This document shows, piece by piece, positions 8,157-16,683 of a stretch of 51,185 nucleotides of DNA. A program made the translations under genes and the position numbers. The number at the start of each line of letters is the position of its first letter. Position 1 is the stretch's first letter. The notes under the pieces were generated by a model, which saw only the letters and a program-made list of their open reading frames with translations, ran no database searches and was not told the DNA's origin. The DNA is from RUG11462 sp036308645 (lineage in GTDB: Bacteria; Bacillota; Clostridia; Oscillospirales; Acutalibacteraceae): NCBI GenBank assembly GCA_036308645.1, contig JAXJVH010000003.1, positions 1-51,185 of the forward strand, written 5' to 3'.

Positions 8157-8924
8157 TTACTTTCCTCCTAACAAAAAACTTTGTAAAATTGCGTCGGTTT
8201 GTACGGGGTTTTCAATAAAATTCCAATGCGTAAGTTTCGGCATTACAACCAAACCGCAGTCTTTTATCTCTTTTTCCATTATTTTTGCCATCCAAAGCGG
8301 TGAAGCGGTGTCACATTCACCCCAGATAAGCAAGGTAGAAGCGTTTATTTTATGCAATTTATCCGTAACGTCGCTGTTTATAAGATTAACCAAAGTTTGC
8401 CTCATAACAGGCGGTGCAGATTTATAATCAGCCGAGCCGAAGTGACTGCGAAGTTTATCAAGCGTATCGGCGGTAAAATTGCGAATAATCGGAAGAGTTA
8501 AAACACGCCGACAGGTTTTATAAACGGTCTGACGGACTTTTTGTTTAAAAGTCTTTTTTGATTTTATGCCTGCCGCACCGAAAAGCACTACCTTTTCAGG
8601 CGAGCAGTAGCCGTCTGCACACATATTCAAAATTGTGCGTCCGCCGTTTGAATGACCTATCATAATCGGATTTTTAAGTCCGATTTTATCCATAAATTCC
8701 TTTGTTATTTTGCAGTAATCATCGGGTGTCAGCGGCTCTTTCGGAAGTTCCGATTTACCACAGCCGGGTGCGTCGAGAGAAATGCAGCGAAAATGCTCCG
8801 ATAACGGTGTAATCATACGTCTAAACGAATCGAGCGAAGCACCCCAGCCGTGCAGAAAGAGTATATCCTCACCCTGACCGCAGATTTCATAATTAAGTTT
8901 TATTCCCATTACCTCTACGGTCAT
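8157..8924 (-). CDS. Alpha/beta hydrolase
   Basis: A 255-residue alpha/beta-hydrolase fold protein. The oxyanion HGWGAS segment is at 25-30, the nucleophile elbow GHSNGG is at 90-95 (Ser92), the acid is probably Asp205 (WGECDTASP), and the catalytic His is His233 (LTHWNF). The substrate cannot be read from sequence. It is set 1 bp from murF, so it is co-transcribed with cell-wall genes, but a wall role is only suggested. The ATG follows AAGGAG. Confidence 0.88.
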   Translation of the reverse strand: MTVEVMGIKLNYEICGQGEDILFLHGWGASLDSFRRMITPLSEHFRCISLDAPGCGKSELPKEPLTPDDYCKITKEFMDKIGLKNPIMIGHSNGGRTILNMCADGYCSPEKVVLFGAAGIKSKKTFKQKVRQTVYKTCRRVLTLPIIRNFTADTLDKLRSHFGSADYKSAPPVMRQTLVNLINSDVTDKLHKINASTLLIWGECDTASPLWMAKIMEKEIKDCGLVVMPKLTHWNFIENPVQTDAILQSFLLGGK

Positions 8925-8956
8925 AAGTATATACTCCTTTTTAATATTATGTGTAA

Positions 8957-9418
8957 TTAATAATATTCATCAAATTCCCGTTTTATCGGATTTTGTTCAA
9001 TGTATTTTCGTATTTCGTATAATTCCTGTTCATTGCGAATAATATGGTCATAATATGATGTTTGCCATAAATTAAAACCGACCTTTTTATTTGACAATCT
9101 TTTTAAAGCGGTTATCACTCTTGGTATCAACTGCGTAGGACGTGACGACCTCGGCACGCCGTTTGATTGATTAAATATCAATATCAAATGAATATGATTA
9201 GGCATTATACAGTATATATCTACAGTAACATTTTGATAAGCAGTGCCAATGCTTTTAATAAAGTTATCAACAACTATTCCACAGTTTGAAAGTATAATTT
9301 TCGGTGCGCCGAGGTCGTCGCACCCTACAATTTTACTTAAAATCTGCTTTCTATCTTTTGTGCATATCGTTATAAAATATGCACCGATTTCAGAATAATT
9401 GTAATTTTGCAAACGCAA
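8957..9418 (-). CDS. REP-associated tyrosine transposase (RAYT, Y1_Tnp family)
   Basis: A 153-residue HUH single-strand endonuclease-type protein. Its motifs are GAYFITICT (12-20), the metal-binding His-x-His pair in MPNHIHLIL (His75, His77), and the catalytic tyrosine in WQTSYYDHIIRN (Tyr122 or Tyr123), with the usual C-terminal EYIEQNP-like segment (here KYIEQNPIKREFD). Family members process REP hairpins headed by GTAG. Two in-frame stretches, residues 31-39 and 87-95, are encoded exactly by GTAG-headed hairpins of the kind dispersed in this window, in opposite orientation. The gene has no break and looks intact. It stands between unrelated housekeeping genes, consistent with mobility or domestication. 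Confidence 0.88.
   Translation of the reverse strand: MRLQNYNYSEIGAYFITICTKDRKQILSKIVGCDDLGAPKIILSNCGIVVDNFIKSIGTAYQNVTVDIYCIMPNHIHLILIFNQSNGVPRSSRPTQLIPRVITALKRLSNKKVGFNLWQTSYYDHIIRNEQELYEIRKYIEQNPIKREFDEYY
9134..9161 (+). repeat. GTAG-REP hairpin inside the RAYT gene (sense to plus strand)
   Basis: GTAGGACGTG-ACGACCTCGG-CACGCCG. The arms ACGTG/CACGC pair with one mismatch. It encodes residues 87-95 of the RAYT on the other strand. The ACGACCTCGG loop is identical in the copies at 9302 (reverse), 33190 and 48350 (reverse). Confidence 0.7.
9302..9328 (-). repeat. GTAG-REP hairpin inside the RAYT gene (reverse copy)
   Basis: Read on the minus strand it is GTAG followed by GGTGCG-ACGACCTCGG-CGCACC. 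Compared with the copy at 33190 (GGCACG/CGTGCC), both arms change together, so pairing is kept. It encodes residues 31-39 of the RAYT. Confidence 0.75.
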
Positions 9419-9571
9419 ATTTTTTCTTTTTTACAAATCATTTATCATAATAATTCTTATATAGTCTATCCACCGACAAAGTAATATCCCACAATTTTTG
9501 GCAATCAAGTAGGTTGTGAGGGTGAGACGGCATATAAATTCCAAACCAACTTCACGGGAGCGGAATTAAAA

Positions 9572-11395
9572 TTATTTAGATCTGTGCAACATTTTCATTC
9601 TTTGTTCTTTTGAAAGCACCATTTTACGCAGGCGGATTGATTCGGGAGTTACCTCTACCAATTCATCGTCCTTGATAAATTCAAGCGAACGCTCAAGCGA
9701 GAGAATTGACGGCGGAGTTAAACGCAATGCTTCGTCTGAGCCTGAAGCGCGGGTATTGGTAACGTGTTTTTTCTTACAAACATTGCATACAAGGTCTTCG
9801 GCTTTCGGATTTTCGCCAACTATTTGTCCCTCGTAAACCTCAACGCCCGGACCTACGAAAAGTCTACCTCTGTCCTGTGTGTTAAACAATCCGTAACTTG
9901 AGGTTGTACCTGTTTCAAACGCAACGATTGAGCCTGAATTACGCTGCTCAATCTCGCCCTTAAACGGCTCGTAATCTGCGAAAATATGATTCATAATTCC
10001 GTTGCCGTTTGTATCGGTCAAAAATTCGGAACGGTAACTCATAAGACCGCGGGCAGGGATTTTAAATTCAAGATGCGTCATACCTGTTTCACGAGAACCC
10101 ATATTAATAAGTTCTGCCTTGCGGTTGCCGAGTTTTTCCATAACTGCGCCGACATAGTTTTCAGGCACTTCAATCATCAAAAGTTCGATAGGCTCTAAAG
10201 TTTCGCCGTTAGGTCCTTTTTTGAAAATTACCTGCGGACGGGACACCTGAAATTCATATCCCTGACGGCGCATTGTTTCAATAAGTATCGAGAGGTGCAG
10301 CTCACCTCGTCCCGAAACTTTGAAAGTATCGGCGGAATCCGTTTCCTCAACACGCATTGAAACGTTGGTTTCAACCTCTTTGAAAAGTCGGTCACGAAGA
10401 TTACGGGAGGTTACGAATTTGCCCTCTCTGCCTGCGAAAGGCGAATCGTTTACAATAAAATTCATTGCTATTGTAGGCTCGTCGATTTTAACGAAATCCA
10501 TTTTTTCAATATGTTCGGGGTCGCAGGCGGTTTCGCCGATGTTAAGGTCGGTAATACCCGAAACACACACAATGTCTCCGGCTGCCGCTTCATCGGTTTC
10601 AACACGCTTTAAGCCGTCGTAGGTGTAAAGACGGGAAATTTTAACATTCTGCTGTGAATCGTCCTGCTTGCAAAGCACTACCTTGTCGTTAACGTGAACA
10701 ACGCCGCGTTCAACTCTGCCGATACCGATTCTGCCTACATAATCATCATAATCAATATTTGAAAAAAGCAACTGCAAAGGTCCGTTAGGGTCATTTGTAG
10801 GCTCCGGCGCCTCATTGATAATCATATCAAGCAACGGTCTTAAATCAGTACCTTTTTCATGTGGGTCGGTTGACGCGTAGCCGTCCCTTGCCGAAGCGTA
10901 AACAACGGGGAATTCGAGTTGGTCGTCGTCAGCGCCGAGTTCAATAAACAAATCAAGCACCTCGTCGACAACCTCTTCGGGACGAGCGCCGTCACGGTCG
11001 ATTTTGTTAAGTACAACAATAGGCTTTTTGCCAAGACCGAGCGCTTTTTTCAAAACGAATCGGGTTTGAGGCATACAGCCCTCAAAAGCGTCAACAAGCA
11101 AAAGCACTGCGTCTACCATTAAAAGTATGCGCTCAACCTCGCCGCCGAAATCCGCATGGCCCGGAGTATCAACAATATTTATTTTATAATCTTTATAATG
11201 AATACTTGTGTTTTTCGCAAGAATTGTAATACCTCTTTCACGTTCAAGGTCGTTTGAGTCCATTACTCTTTCGGCAACCGCCTCGTTCTCTCTGAATGTG
11301 CCCGACTGCTTTAACATTTCATCAACCAGCGTTGTTTTACCGTGGTCAACATGGGCTATAATTGCAACGTTTCTTAATTTTTTTGTGTCTAACAT
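9572..11395 (-). CDS. typA: Translational GTPase TypA/BipA
   Basis: A ribosome-binding GTPase related to EF-G that acts in ribosome assembly and in growth under stress or cold. The G1 motif AHVDHGKTT is near residue 12, followed by RERGITI, the G3 DTPGH and the G4 NKID. The EF-G-like domains end in the TypA-specific C-terminal domain (TNTRASGSDEA). An upstream in-frame ATG at 11428 would add 11 residues. GGGAAG placed 7 bases before the ATG at 11395 gives MLDTKKLRNVAI, the family's usual start, so 11395 is used (607 residues). It has its own promoter upstream. Confidence 0.94.
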   Translation of the reverse strand: MLDTKKLRNVAIIAHVDHGKTTLVDEMLKQSGTFRENEAVAERVMDSNDLERERGITILAKNTSIHYKDYKINIVDTPGHADFGGEVERILLMVDAVLLLVDAFEGCMPQTRFVLKKALGLGKKPIVVLNKIDRDGARPEEVVDEVLDLFIELGADDDQLEFPVVYASARDGYASTDPHEKGTDLRPLLDMIINEAPEPTNDPNGPLQLLFSNIDYDDYVGRIGIGRVERGVVHVNDKVVLCKQDDSQQNVKISRLYTYDGLKRVETDEAAAGDIVCVSGITDLNIGETACDPEHIEKMDFVKIDEPTIAMNFIVNDSPFAGREGKFVTSRNLRDRLFKEVETNVSMRVEETDSADTFKVSGRGELHLSILIETMRRQGYEFQVSRPQVIFKKGPNGETLEPIELLMIEVPENYVGAVMEKLGNRKAELINMGSRETGMTHLEFKIPARGLMSYRSEFLTDTNGNGIMNHIFADYEPFKGEIEQRNSGSIVAFETGTTSSYGLFNTQDRGRLFVGPGVEVYEGQIVGENPKAEDLVCNVCKKKHVTNTRASGSDEALRLTPPSILSLERSLEFIKDDELVEVTPESIRLRKMVLSKEQRMKMLHRSK

Positions 11396-11433
11396 AAATA
11401 AACTTCCCTCAATCACATAATTATACATATACC

Positions 11434-11461
11434 ATTATAGCAAATTCTGATGAATTTACAA
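11434..11461 (-). promoter_or_regulatory. Sigma-A-type promoter of typA
   Basis: On the minus strand there is TTGTAA, a 16-bp spacer, then TATAAT with an upstream TGC (extended -10). It lies about 40 bp before the typA start. Confidence 0.65.
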
Positions 11462-11622
11462 GAAAAATTATTAATTTTTTCTGTATTTACTAAAATTTTA
11501 TGACGTGTGGTGTTTACATAATATAAAAATGTTGAAAACTATGTTGAAAATGTTAAAGTTTTAAAGCCTTTTAACAAAAGGTATTCTGTGTTTTCCAAAA
11601 TTTTTAAGTTACATAAAAATTA

Positions 11623-11663
11623 TTTTTAACATTTTTTAACACATTTTTAACACAGTTTTTAAC
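11623..11663. repeat. four phased TTTTTAAC repeats
   Basis: TTTTTAAC starts at 11623, 11633, 11644 and 11656, spaced 10, 11 and 12 bp, i.e. about one helical turn. It lies in the gap between the PBP stop and the typA promoter (11396-11695). That gap otherwise holds only A/T-rich sequence and the promoter. Confidence 0.5.
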
Positions 11664-11695
11664 CGTAAACCGATATTCTTTTAAATGCTTTTATT

Positions 11696-13252
11696 CTATC
11701 TTATTCCGTAAATGTTGTCTGCTATTTCCTTGAAAATCGGCGCGGCGGTGCTTCCGCCCGATTCGCCGTTTTCGCAAAGCACAACTATTGTATAAACAGG
11801 GTTTTCGGCAGGATAAAAACCGCCGAACCAGGTTTGACAAACCGCATTTCCGTTTTTATCGAAAATGCCCGTCTGCGCCGTTGCTGTTTTGCCCCCTGCA
11901 CCGCTGTTCATCGGCTCTGCGGCTTTTCCCGTTCCGTTTTCAACGGTTTCTATCATATAATCGCAAAGCGTTTTTGCGTCGGTTTCATCTAAAATATAAG
12001 TCGGCAGATTTTCCTTTTGCTTTTCAATCAGTTTTCCGCTCGAATCGGTTATCCCCTCTAAAAGCGAGGGTTTAATAAGTTTTCCGCCGTTTGCTATGCA
12101 CTGAATCATTGAGGCTATTTGCAAAGGCGAGGTCATAATAACGCCCTGACCGAACGAAAAATTAGCAAGTTCGGCAGGCTTTTCGATTAAATCGGAAAGT
12201 TTCGGCAAGGCGGCGCCTGTTGAAACAAGCGAGGAGGAAAGTGAAATTTCATTCCCGAAACCTAAACTTTTTGCAAACGAAAGCAAACGTGAAGCGCCGA
12301 TTTTTTTGCCGAGTTCAATAAAATAGCAGTTGCAGGAAACCGAGAGCGCCTTTTTCATATCCACGTTTTTATGCTGTGACAGGCAATTAAAAACCGTATC
12401 GCCGACGGTAATTTTGCCGTTGCACTCGGTTTTTAAATCTATATCATAATAAAGTGCCGCAGCCGCAACGCAAAGTTTAAACACCGAACCGCAGTTGTAA
12501 GCGGCAAGCGCACGGTTGTAAAACGGCGACGACGGCGAATCAAGCGAAGCGGAAACATCATTCGGGTTGTAATCGGGACTTGATACCATTGCTCTTATTT
12601 TTCCGCTGTTATTATCAAGCACAATAATTGCGCCTTTTTCAATATATTTTTTCGCCGCATTTTCGCATATTGTTTGAATAGATTTATCTATTGTCAGCAT
12701 AACGCCGTTGCCCTCATATCCCGAATCATCTTCAATTCTCTCGGAATTTCCGATAATTTCGCCCGTAGCGTCGGTATCAAAACTCGCCTTTATTGTTTTG
12801 CCCTTTAAAATATCGTTGCAAGACTGCTCAATTCCGCAAATTCCATCGCCGTTTTGGTCGCAGTATCCGATAATATGGGCGGCAATTCCGCTATAGCGTT
12901 TAGGTATTTTCACTTTTACCACCGAATTAGAATAAAAATTTTTATTTACCTTTACCGTAACAGGAAAGCCTGTTGAAAGCGTTTTACGGTCGGTTTCATC
13001 AATATAATCGGCAACTGCGTTTATACCGCTTGCGGTAGGCGGTACGGCGGCATAATATTCATACTCGCAATTAGTAAGCCGAACTTTGCCGCAGTCAAAT
13101 ATTGTTCCTCGTACCTTTCCGATTTCGGTTGAACGTCGGGAATTATCCGCCGCCGCAGTATAAATTTCATCATAATTTATATAAATAATTCTTCCCACCG
13201 CCAACGAAAAACAAATTATTAAACTTAAAAAAACATAAATTATTCTTTTCAA
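11696..13252 (-). CDS. Class B penicillin-binding protein (transpeptidase)
   Basis: It cross-links peptidoglycan outside the membrane. One N-terminal helix (about 4-25) anchors it. A short pedestal with RGTIFDCGKVRL (48-59) precedes the transpeptidase domain. The active-site SxxK is SVFK (256-259), SxN is SCN (306-308), and the third motif is KTA (455-457) in GGKTATAQTG where most PBPs have KTG. No PASTA domains are present. At 518 residues it is short for FtsI/SpoVD and fits the smaller PbpA-like group. It is followed by typA on the same strand but separated by 300 bp with a separate promoter. Whether it works in division, elongation or sporulation is not clear. Confidence 0.88.
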   Translation of the reverse strand: MKRIIYVFLSLIICFSLAVGRIIYINYDEIYTAAADNSRRSTEIGKVRGTIFDCGKVRLTNCEYEYYAAVPPTASGINAVADYIDETDRKTLSTGFPVTVKVNKNFYSNSVVKVKIPKRYSGIAAHIIGYCDQNGDGICGIEQSCNDILKGKTIKASFDTDATGEIIGNSERIEDDSGYEGNGVMLTIDKSIQTICENAAKKYIEKGAIIVLDNNSGKIRAMVSSPDYNPNDVSASLDSPSSPFYNRALAAYNCGSVFKLCVAAAALYYDIDLKTECNGKITVGDTVFNCLSQHKNVDMKKALSVSCNCYFIELGKKIGASRLLSFAKSLGFGNEISLSSSLVSTGAALPKLSDLIEKPAELANFSFGQGVIMTSPLQIASMIQCIANGGKLIKPSLLEGITDSSGKLIEKQKENLPTYILDETDAKTLCDYMIETVENGTGKAAEPMNSGAGGKTATAQTGIFDKNGNAVCQTWFGGFYPAENPVYTIVVLCENGESGGSTAAPIFKEIADNIYGIR

Positions 13253-13343
13253 AATTCATCACCTGTGAATATTTTTGCCAAAAAGATGAATATAAAACAT
13301 TATTTCTGACAAAACTAAATACAAAATATAAGGAGATGATAAA

Positions 13344-13544
13344 ATGCTTGATAAAATCGCATTAATCTTAAGTATTATCGGCGGTCTTAACTGGGGAAGT
13401 ATCGGTCTTTTCGGATTTGATATTGTCGCATGGATTTGCGGCGGTCAGGATTCAGTTATAAGCCGTATTATTTATACGGTGGTCGGACTTGCCGCGGTTT
13501 GGTGCATTTCTTTGTTATTCAGAGATGGCGTAAAAGAAGATTGA
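13344..13544 (+). CDS. DUF378 small membrane protein (YuzA-like)
   Basis: A 66-residue protein with two hydrophobic helices (about 3-28 and 38-60) and the DUF378 hallmark GGLNWGSIGLFGFD (residues 13-26). Its function is unknown in the literature I know. The ATG follows AAGGAG. It stands alone on the plus strand with its own terminator, next to the divergent PBP gene. Confidence 0.88.
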   Translation: MLDKIALILSIIGGLNWGSIGLFGFDIVAWICGGQDSVISRIIYTVVGLAAVWCISLLFRDGVKED

Positions 13545-13556
13545 TAGTTTTAAAAA

Positions 13557-13591
13557 ATCGGCTGTCCTTAAAAAAGGGCAACCGATTTTTT
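13557..13591 (+). terminator. Terminator of the DUF378 gene
   Basis: The stem AATCGGCTGTCC pairs with GGGCAACCGATT (imperfect), followed by a run of T. It begins 12 bp past the stop codon. Confidence 0.75.
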
Positions 13592-13694
13592 ATGCGATTT
13601 TTACTGCCTGTCATTTTTTGAGTTTTCATTATAAAATCACTTTATTTTGATTTTAAAAAATAATTATTTTATTAACTTTTATTGCAACAAACTA

Positions 13695-13748
13695 TTGACA
13701 AAATAAAAAATATATGTATAATTACAGATGTAATATAACGCTTGTAAT
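13695..13748 (+). promoter_or_regulatory. Promoter and likely operator of the TetR-ABC operon
   Basis: TTGACA (13695-13700), a 16-bp spacer and TATAAT (13717-13722). The palindrome ATTACAGATGTAAT (13721-13734) overlaps the -10 edge and start site, and a further TGTAAT half-site is at 13743. This placement suits autorepression by the TetR protein encoded next. Confidence 0.65.
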
Positions 13749-13770
13749 TTTTAAAAGAAAGGAAGTTAAT

Positions 13771-14376
13771 ATGCCGCCTAAAGCGAAATTTACAAAACAA
13801 AAGATACTGGAAACCGCTTTGAATATTGTAAGAGAAAGCGGTATAGAAGTTTTGAGCGCAAGAACGCTCGGAACGGCGCTCGGTTGTTCGCCGCAACCCA
13901 TATTTTCATATTTTAAAAATATGGAAGATGTGAAAAATGAGGTTATTTCCGCCGCAAAGTCAATTTACGCAAAATATATTAACGAGGGTTTGAAAAAATC
14001 CCCTGCTTTTAAAGGCGTCGGAGTGAAATACATTGAATTTGCAAAGGACGAGCCGAAGTTGTTTGAACTTTTGTTTATGTCGGATGTAAATAAAAGCGAT
14101 ATTCCGAACTTTTTACCTGCGAAGGACGATAACTCGCCGTTTATTTTAGAAGCAATAATGAACGATTATAATTTCGATGAAGAAAGGGCGAGAACGCTGT
14201 ATAATCACATGGCGGTTTATGCTAACGGAATTGCGGTTTTATTCGCAAAAAACGAATGTATTTTTAATATGGAGCAGGTAAGTTTTATGCTTACCGATGT
14301 GTTTAAGGCAATATTCATTTCATTAAAAAACAATAATTCTAATAAAAATAACAGGAGTGATTACATTTATGCTTAA
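13771..14376 (+). CDS. TetR-family transcriptional regulator
   Basis: A 201-residue protein with an N-terminal helix-turn-helix (about 9-52: TKQKILETALNIV, then ARTLGTALGCSPQPIFSYFKNMED) and a TetR-type helical ligand domain. The start at 13771 follows AAAGGAAG; a longer reading from 13714 has no ribosome site and runs through the promoter. Its last codons overlap the start of the ABC ATPase gene by 8 bp (ATGCTTAA), so it is translationally coupled. It likely controls the downstream exporter and itself. Confidence 0.87.
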   Translation: MPPKAKFTKQKILETALNIVRESGIEVLSARTLGTALGCSPQPIFSYFKNMEDVKNEVISAAKSIYAKYINEGLKKSPAFKGVGVKYIEFAKDEPKLFELLFMSDVNKSDIPNFLPAKDDNSPFILEAIMNDYNFDEERARTLYNHMAVYANGIAVLFAKNECIFNMEQVSFMLTDVFKAIFISLKNNNSNKNNRSDYIYA

Positions 14377-15079
14377 AATAGAGAATTTAACCAAAACCTA
14401 CGGTGAAAAACGCGCGGTTGATAATCTTTCGATACATATTAAGTCGGGTGAAATTTACGGTTTCATAGGTCACAACGGCGCCGGCAAGACCACTACAATT
14501 AAAGCGGCTTGCGGAATTTTGAAATTTGATAAAGGCGAAATTTACATTGACGGAGTGAATTTAAAGCAAAACCCGATTGAATGTAAATCCAAAATCGCAT
14601 ATATCCCCGACAATCCCGATTTATACGAGTTTATGACGGGTATCGGTTTTTTGAATTTTACTGCGGATATTTTCGGCGTTTGTGCAAAAGACCGTAGGGA
14701 GAGAATAAAAAAATACGGTGACGCTTTTGAAATTACCGATGATTTGGCGCAGCCGATTTCCGCTTATTCACACGGTATGAAACAAAAACTCAGCGTTATC
14801 TCGGCGCTTATTCATAATCCGAAACTAATTATTATGGACGAACCTTTTGTCGGACTTGACCCGAAAGCCTCGCACTTGCTTAAAGAAATTATGCGGTCGA
14901 TGTGTAATAACGGCTCGGCGATTTTCTTCTCTACCCACGTGCTTGAGGTTGCCGAAAAACTTTGCGATAAGGTTGCTATTATAAAAGGCGGAAGACTTAT
15001 CAAATCGGGAACAATGGAAGAAGTAAAAGGCGATACCTCGCTTGAAAATGTATTTCTTGAATTGGAGGAAGCAAAATGA
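14369..15079 (+). CDS. ABC transporter ATP-binding protein
   Basis: A 236-residue ATPase. Walker A is GHNGAGKT (34-41), the signature is SHGMKQKLS, Walker B is LIIMDEPFVGLD, and the switch His is in STHVLEVAEKL. It resembles ABC-2-type exporter ATPases. The ATG at 14369 is preceded by AGGAG 11 bases upstream. A GTG at 14357 overlaps that site and is less likely. It overlaps the permease start by 4 bp (ATGA). Confidence 0.9.
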   Translation: MLKIENLTKTYGEKRAVDNLSIHIKSGEIYGFIGHNGAGKTTTIKAACGILKFDKGEIYIDGVNLKQNPIECKSKIAYIPDNPDLYEFMTGIGFLNFTADIFGVCAKDRRERIKKYGDAFEITDDLAQPISAYSHGMKQKLSVISALIHNPKLIIMDEPFVGLDPKASHLLKEIMRSMCNNGSAIFFSTHVLEVAEKLCDKVAIIKGGRLIKSGTMEEVKGDTSLENVFLELEEAK

Positions 15080-16668
15080 CAAAGGCTTTATTCAAAAAGC
15101 AGATGTTAGAGGTCTTTTCTTGGGTTTTTATGGACAAAAAAAGCGGAAAAAACCGAGATTTCAAAGGTATTATCGGCTATGTAATTCTGTATCTGTTTAT
15201 CTTTGGATTTTTAGGCGTAATATTTTTTAAAGTAGCAGAAAGCCTGTGCGAACCGCTTTTGAATATCGGTTTCGGTTGGCTTTATATGGCGCTTATGAGC
15301 CTTATTGCTATTGCAATGGGAGTGTTCGGCAGCGTTTTTAACACTTATTCCTCGCTTTACAAAGCGAAAGACAACGATTTGCTTTTATCTATGCCTATTC
15401 CGCCCTCAAGCATTTTAGCGGCAAGACTTTCGGGCGTTTACGCAATCGGTCTGCTTTATGAACTTATCATTATGATTCCGACCGTTATCGTATTCTTTAT
15501 TAATGCGAAAGTGAACTTTTTGGGAATTTTGTTTACTCTTTTAATTCCGTTTATACTGTCGTTTTTTGTGCTGGTGCTTTCCTGCGTTTTAGGTTTTGCA
15601 GTAGCGCTTGTCAGCGGAAAAATTAAAAATAAGAATTTCATCACCGTTGTTTTATCGCTTGCATTTATAGTAGCGTATTACTATGTTTATTCTAAAGCGT
15701 ATGCGATTTTGCAAAGTATTCTTTCAAATCCGCAGTCTGTCGGAAACGGCATAAAAACCGCTTTATATCCGCTTTATCACTTAGGCAAAGCGGCTTTCGG
15801 AAACGTTATTTCAATGCTGATTTTCACAGGCATAATCGCCCTCTTGCTTTTGGCGGTTTACACAGTTTTATCAAAAACCTTTACAAGCCTTGCTACAGAG
15901 AACAAAGGCGGGGCAAAAGTAAAATACAAGGCGAAAGCGGTAAAACAGGGAAACGTAACCGGCGCTTTGTTTAAAAAAGAACTCCGCCGTTTTTTAGGCA
16001 GTCCTACTTATATGCTAAACTGCGGCTTGGGGCTTATATTAATGCCGATTTTGGCGGTTGTTATTCTGATAAAAGCCGATATGTTTAAAGAGATGATTTC
16101 GGCTATTGAACCGGCAAAAGAGATTGTTTATATGTTAGCCGCAGCGGCTGTTTGTATGATTATTCCTATGAATGACATTACTGCGCCGTCGGTATCGCTT
16201 GAGGGCAAAAATTTATGGCTTATAAAAGCCTATCCCGTTTCGGCAAAGTCGGTGCTTTTCGCAAAATTAAAACTTCATTGTGTTTTATCGGCAGTTCCCG
16301 TTGCTCTGTTAACTGTGGCAGTCGAAATCGTTATTAAACCGTCGCTTGCCTTTGCGATTTTAATTCCGATAACGGCAGTTTTATTCATTCTGCTAACCGC
16401 ACTTGCAGGACTTTTCTTAAATCTTAAAACGCCTAATCTTAATTGGACTAACGAAAACGTACCCGTAAAACAAAGTATGAGCGTAATGCTGACGCTTTTC
16501 GGCGGTTGGGTGGTAGTTATCGCAATTTCTGCAATGTATATTTTGGTAAATAATTATATAAACCCGAAGGTTTACATTCTGCTTGCAGATGTTTTAATCG
16601 GCGTAATTTGTGCTACGCTGTTTTATTGGATAAAAACAAAAGGCGCTGAAATTTTTGAAAATTTATAA
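15076..16668 (+). CDS. ABC transporter permease, ABC-2-like
   Basis: A 530-residue multi-pass protein with about 12 hydrophobic segments in two halves of six. A polar stretch (about 275-305, KGGAKVKYKAKAVKQGN) separates the halves. A segment at about 95-110 (LLLSMPIPPSSILAARL) resembles the coupling region of large ABC-2 permeases. It is coupled to the preceding ATPase. The substrate is unknown; TetR control suggests export of a toxic or signalling compound. Confidence 0.85.
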   Translation: MTKALFKKQMLEVFSWVFMDKKSGKNRDFKGIIGYVILYLFIFGFLGVIFFKVAESLCEPLLNIGFGWLYMALMSLIAIAMGVFGSVFNTYSSLYKAKDNDLLLSMPIPPSSILAARLSGVYAIGLLYELIIMIPTVIVFFINAKVNFLGILFTLLIPFILSFFVLVLSCVLGFAVALVSGKIKNKNFITVVLSLAFIVAYYYVYSKAYAILQSILSNPQSVGNGIKTALYPLYHLGKAAFGNVISMLIFTGIIALLLLAVYTVLSKTFTSLATENKGGAKVKYKAKAVKQGNVTGALFKKELRRFLGSPTYMLNCGLGLILMPILAVVILIKADMFKEMISAIEPAKEIVYMLAAAAVCMIIPMNDITAPSVSLEGKNLWLIKAYPVSAKSVLFAKLKLHCVLSAVPVALLTVAVEIVIKPSLAFAILIPITAVLFILLTALAGLFLNLKTPNLNWTNENVPVKQSMSVMLTLFGGWVVVIAISAMYILVNNYINPKVYILLADVLIGVICATLFYWIKTKGAEIFENL

Positions 16669-16683
16669 AAAGGTGAGAAATTT

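Noticed and set aside
9438..9533. A 31-codon minus-strand frame (MPSHPHNLLDCQKLWD and on) between RAYT and typA.
   Set aside because: It has a plausible amino-acid composition but only a weak GGA site, no recognised family and no upstream promoter. It may be a fragment, but it is not supported as a gene.
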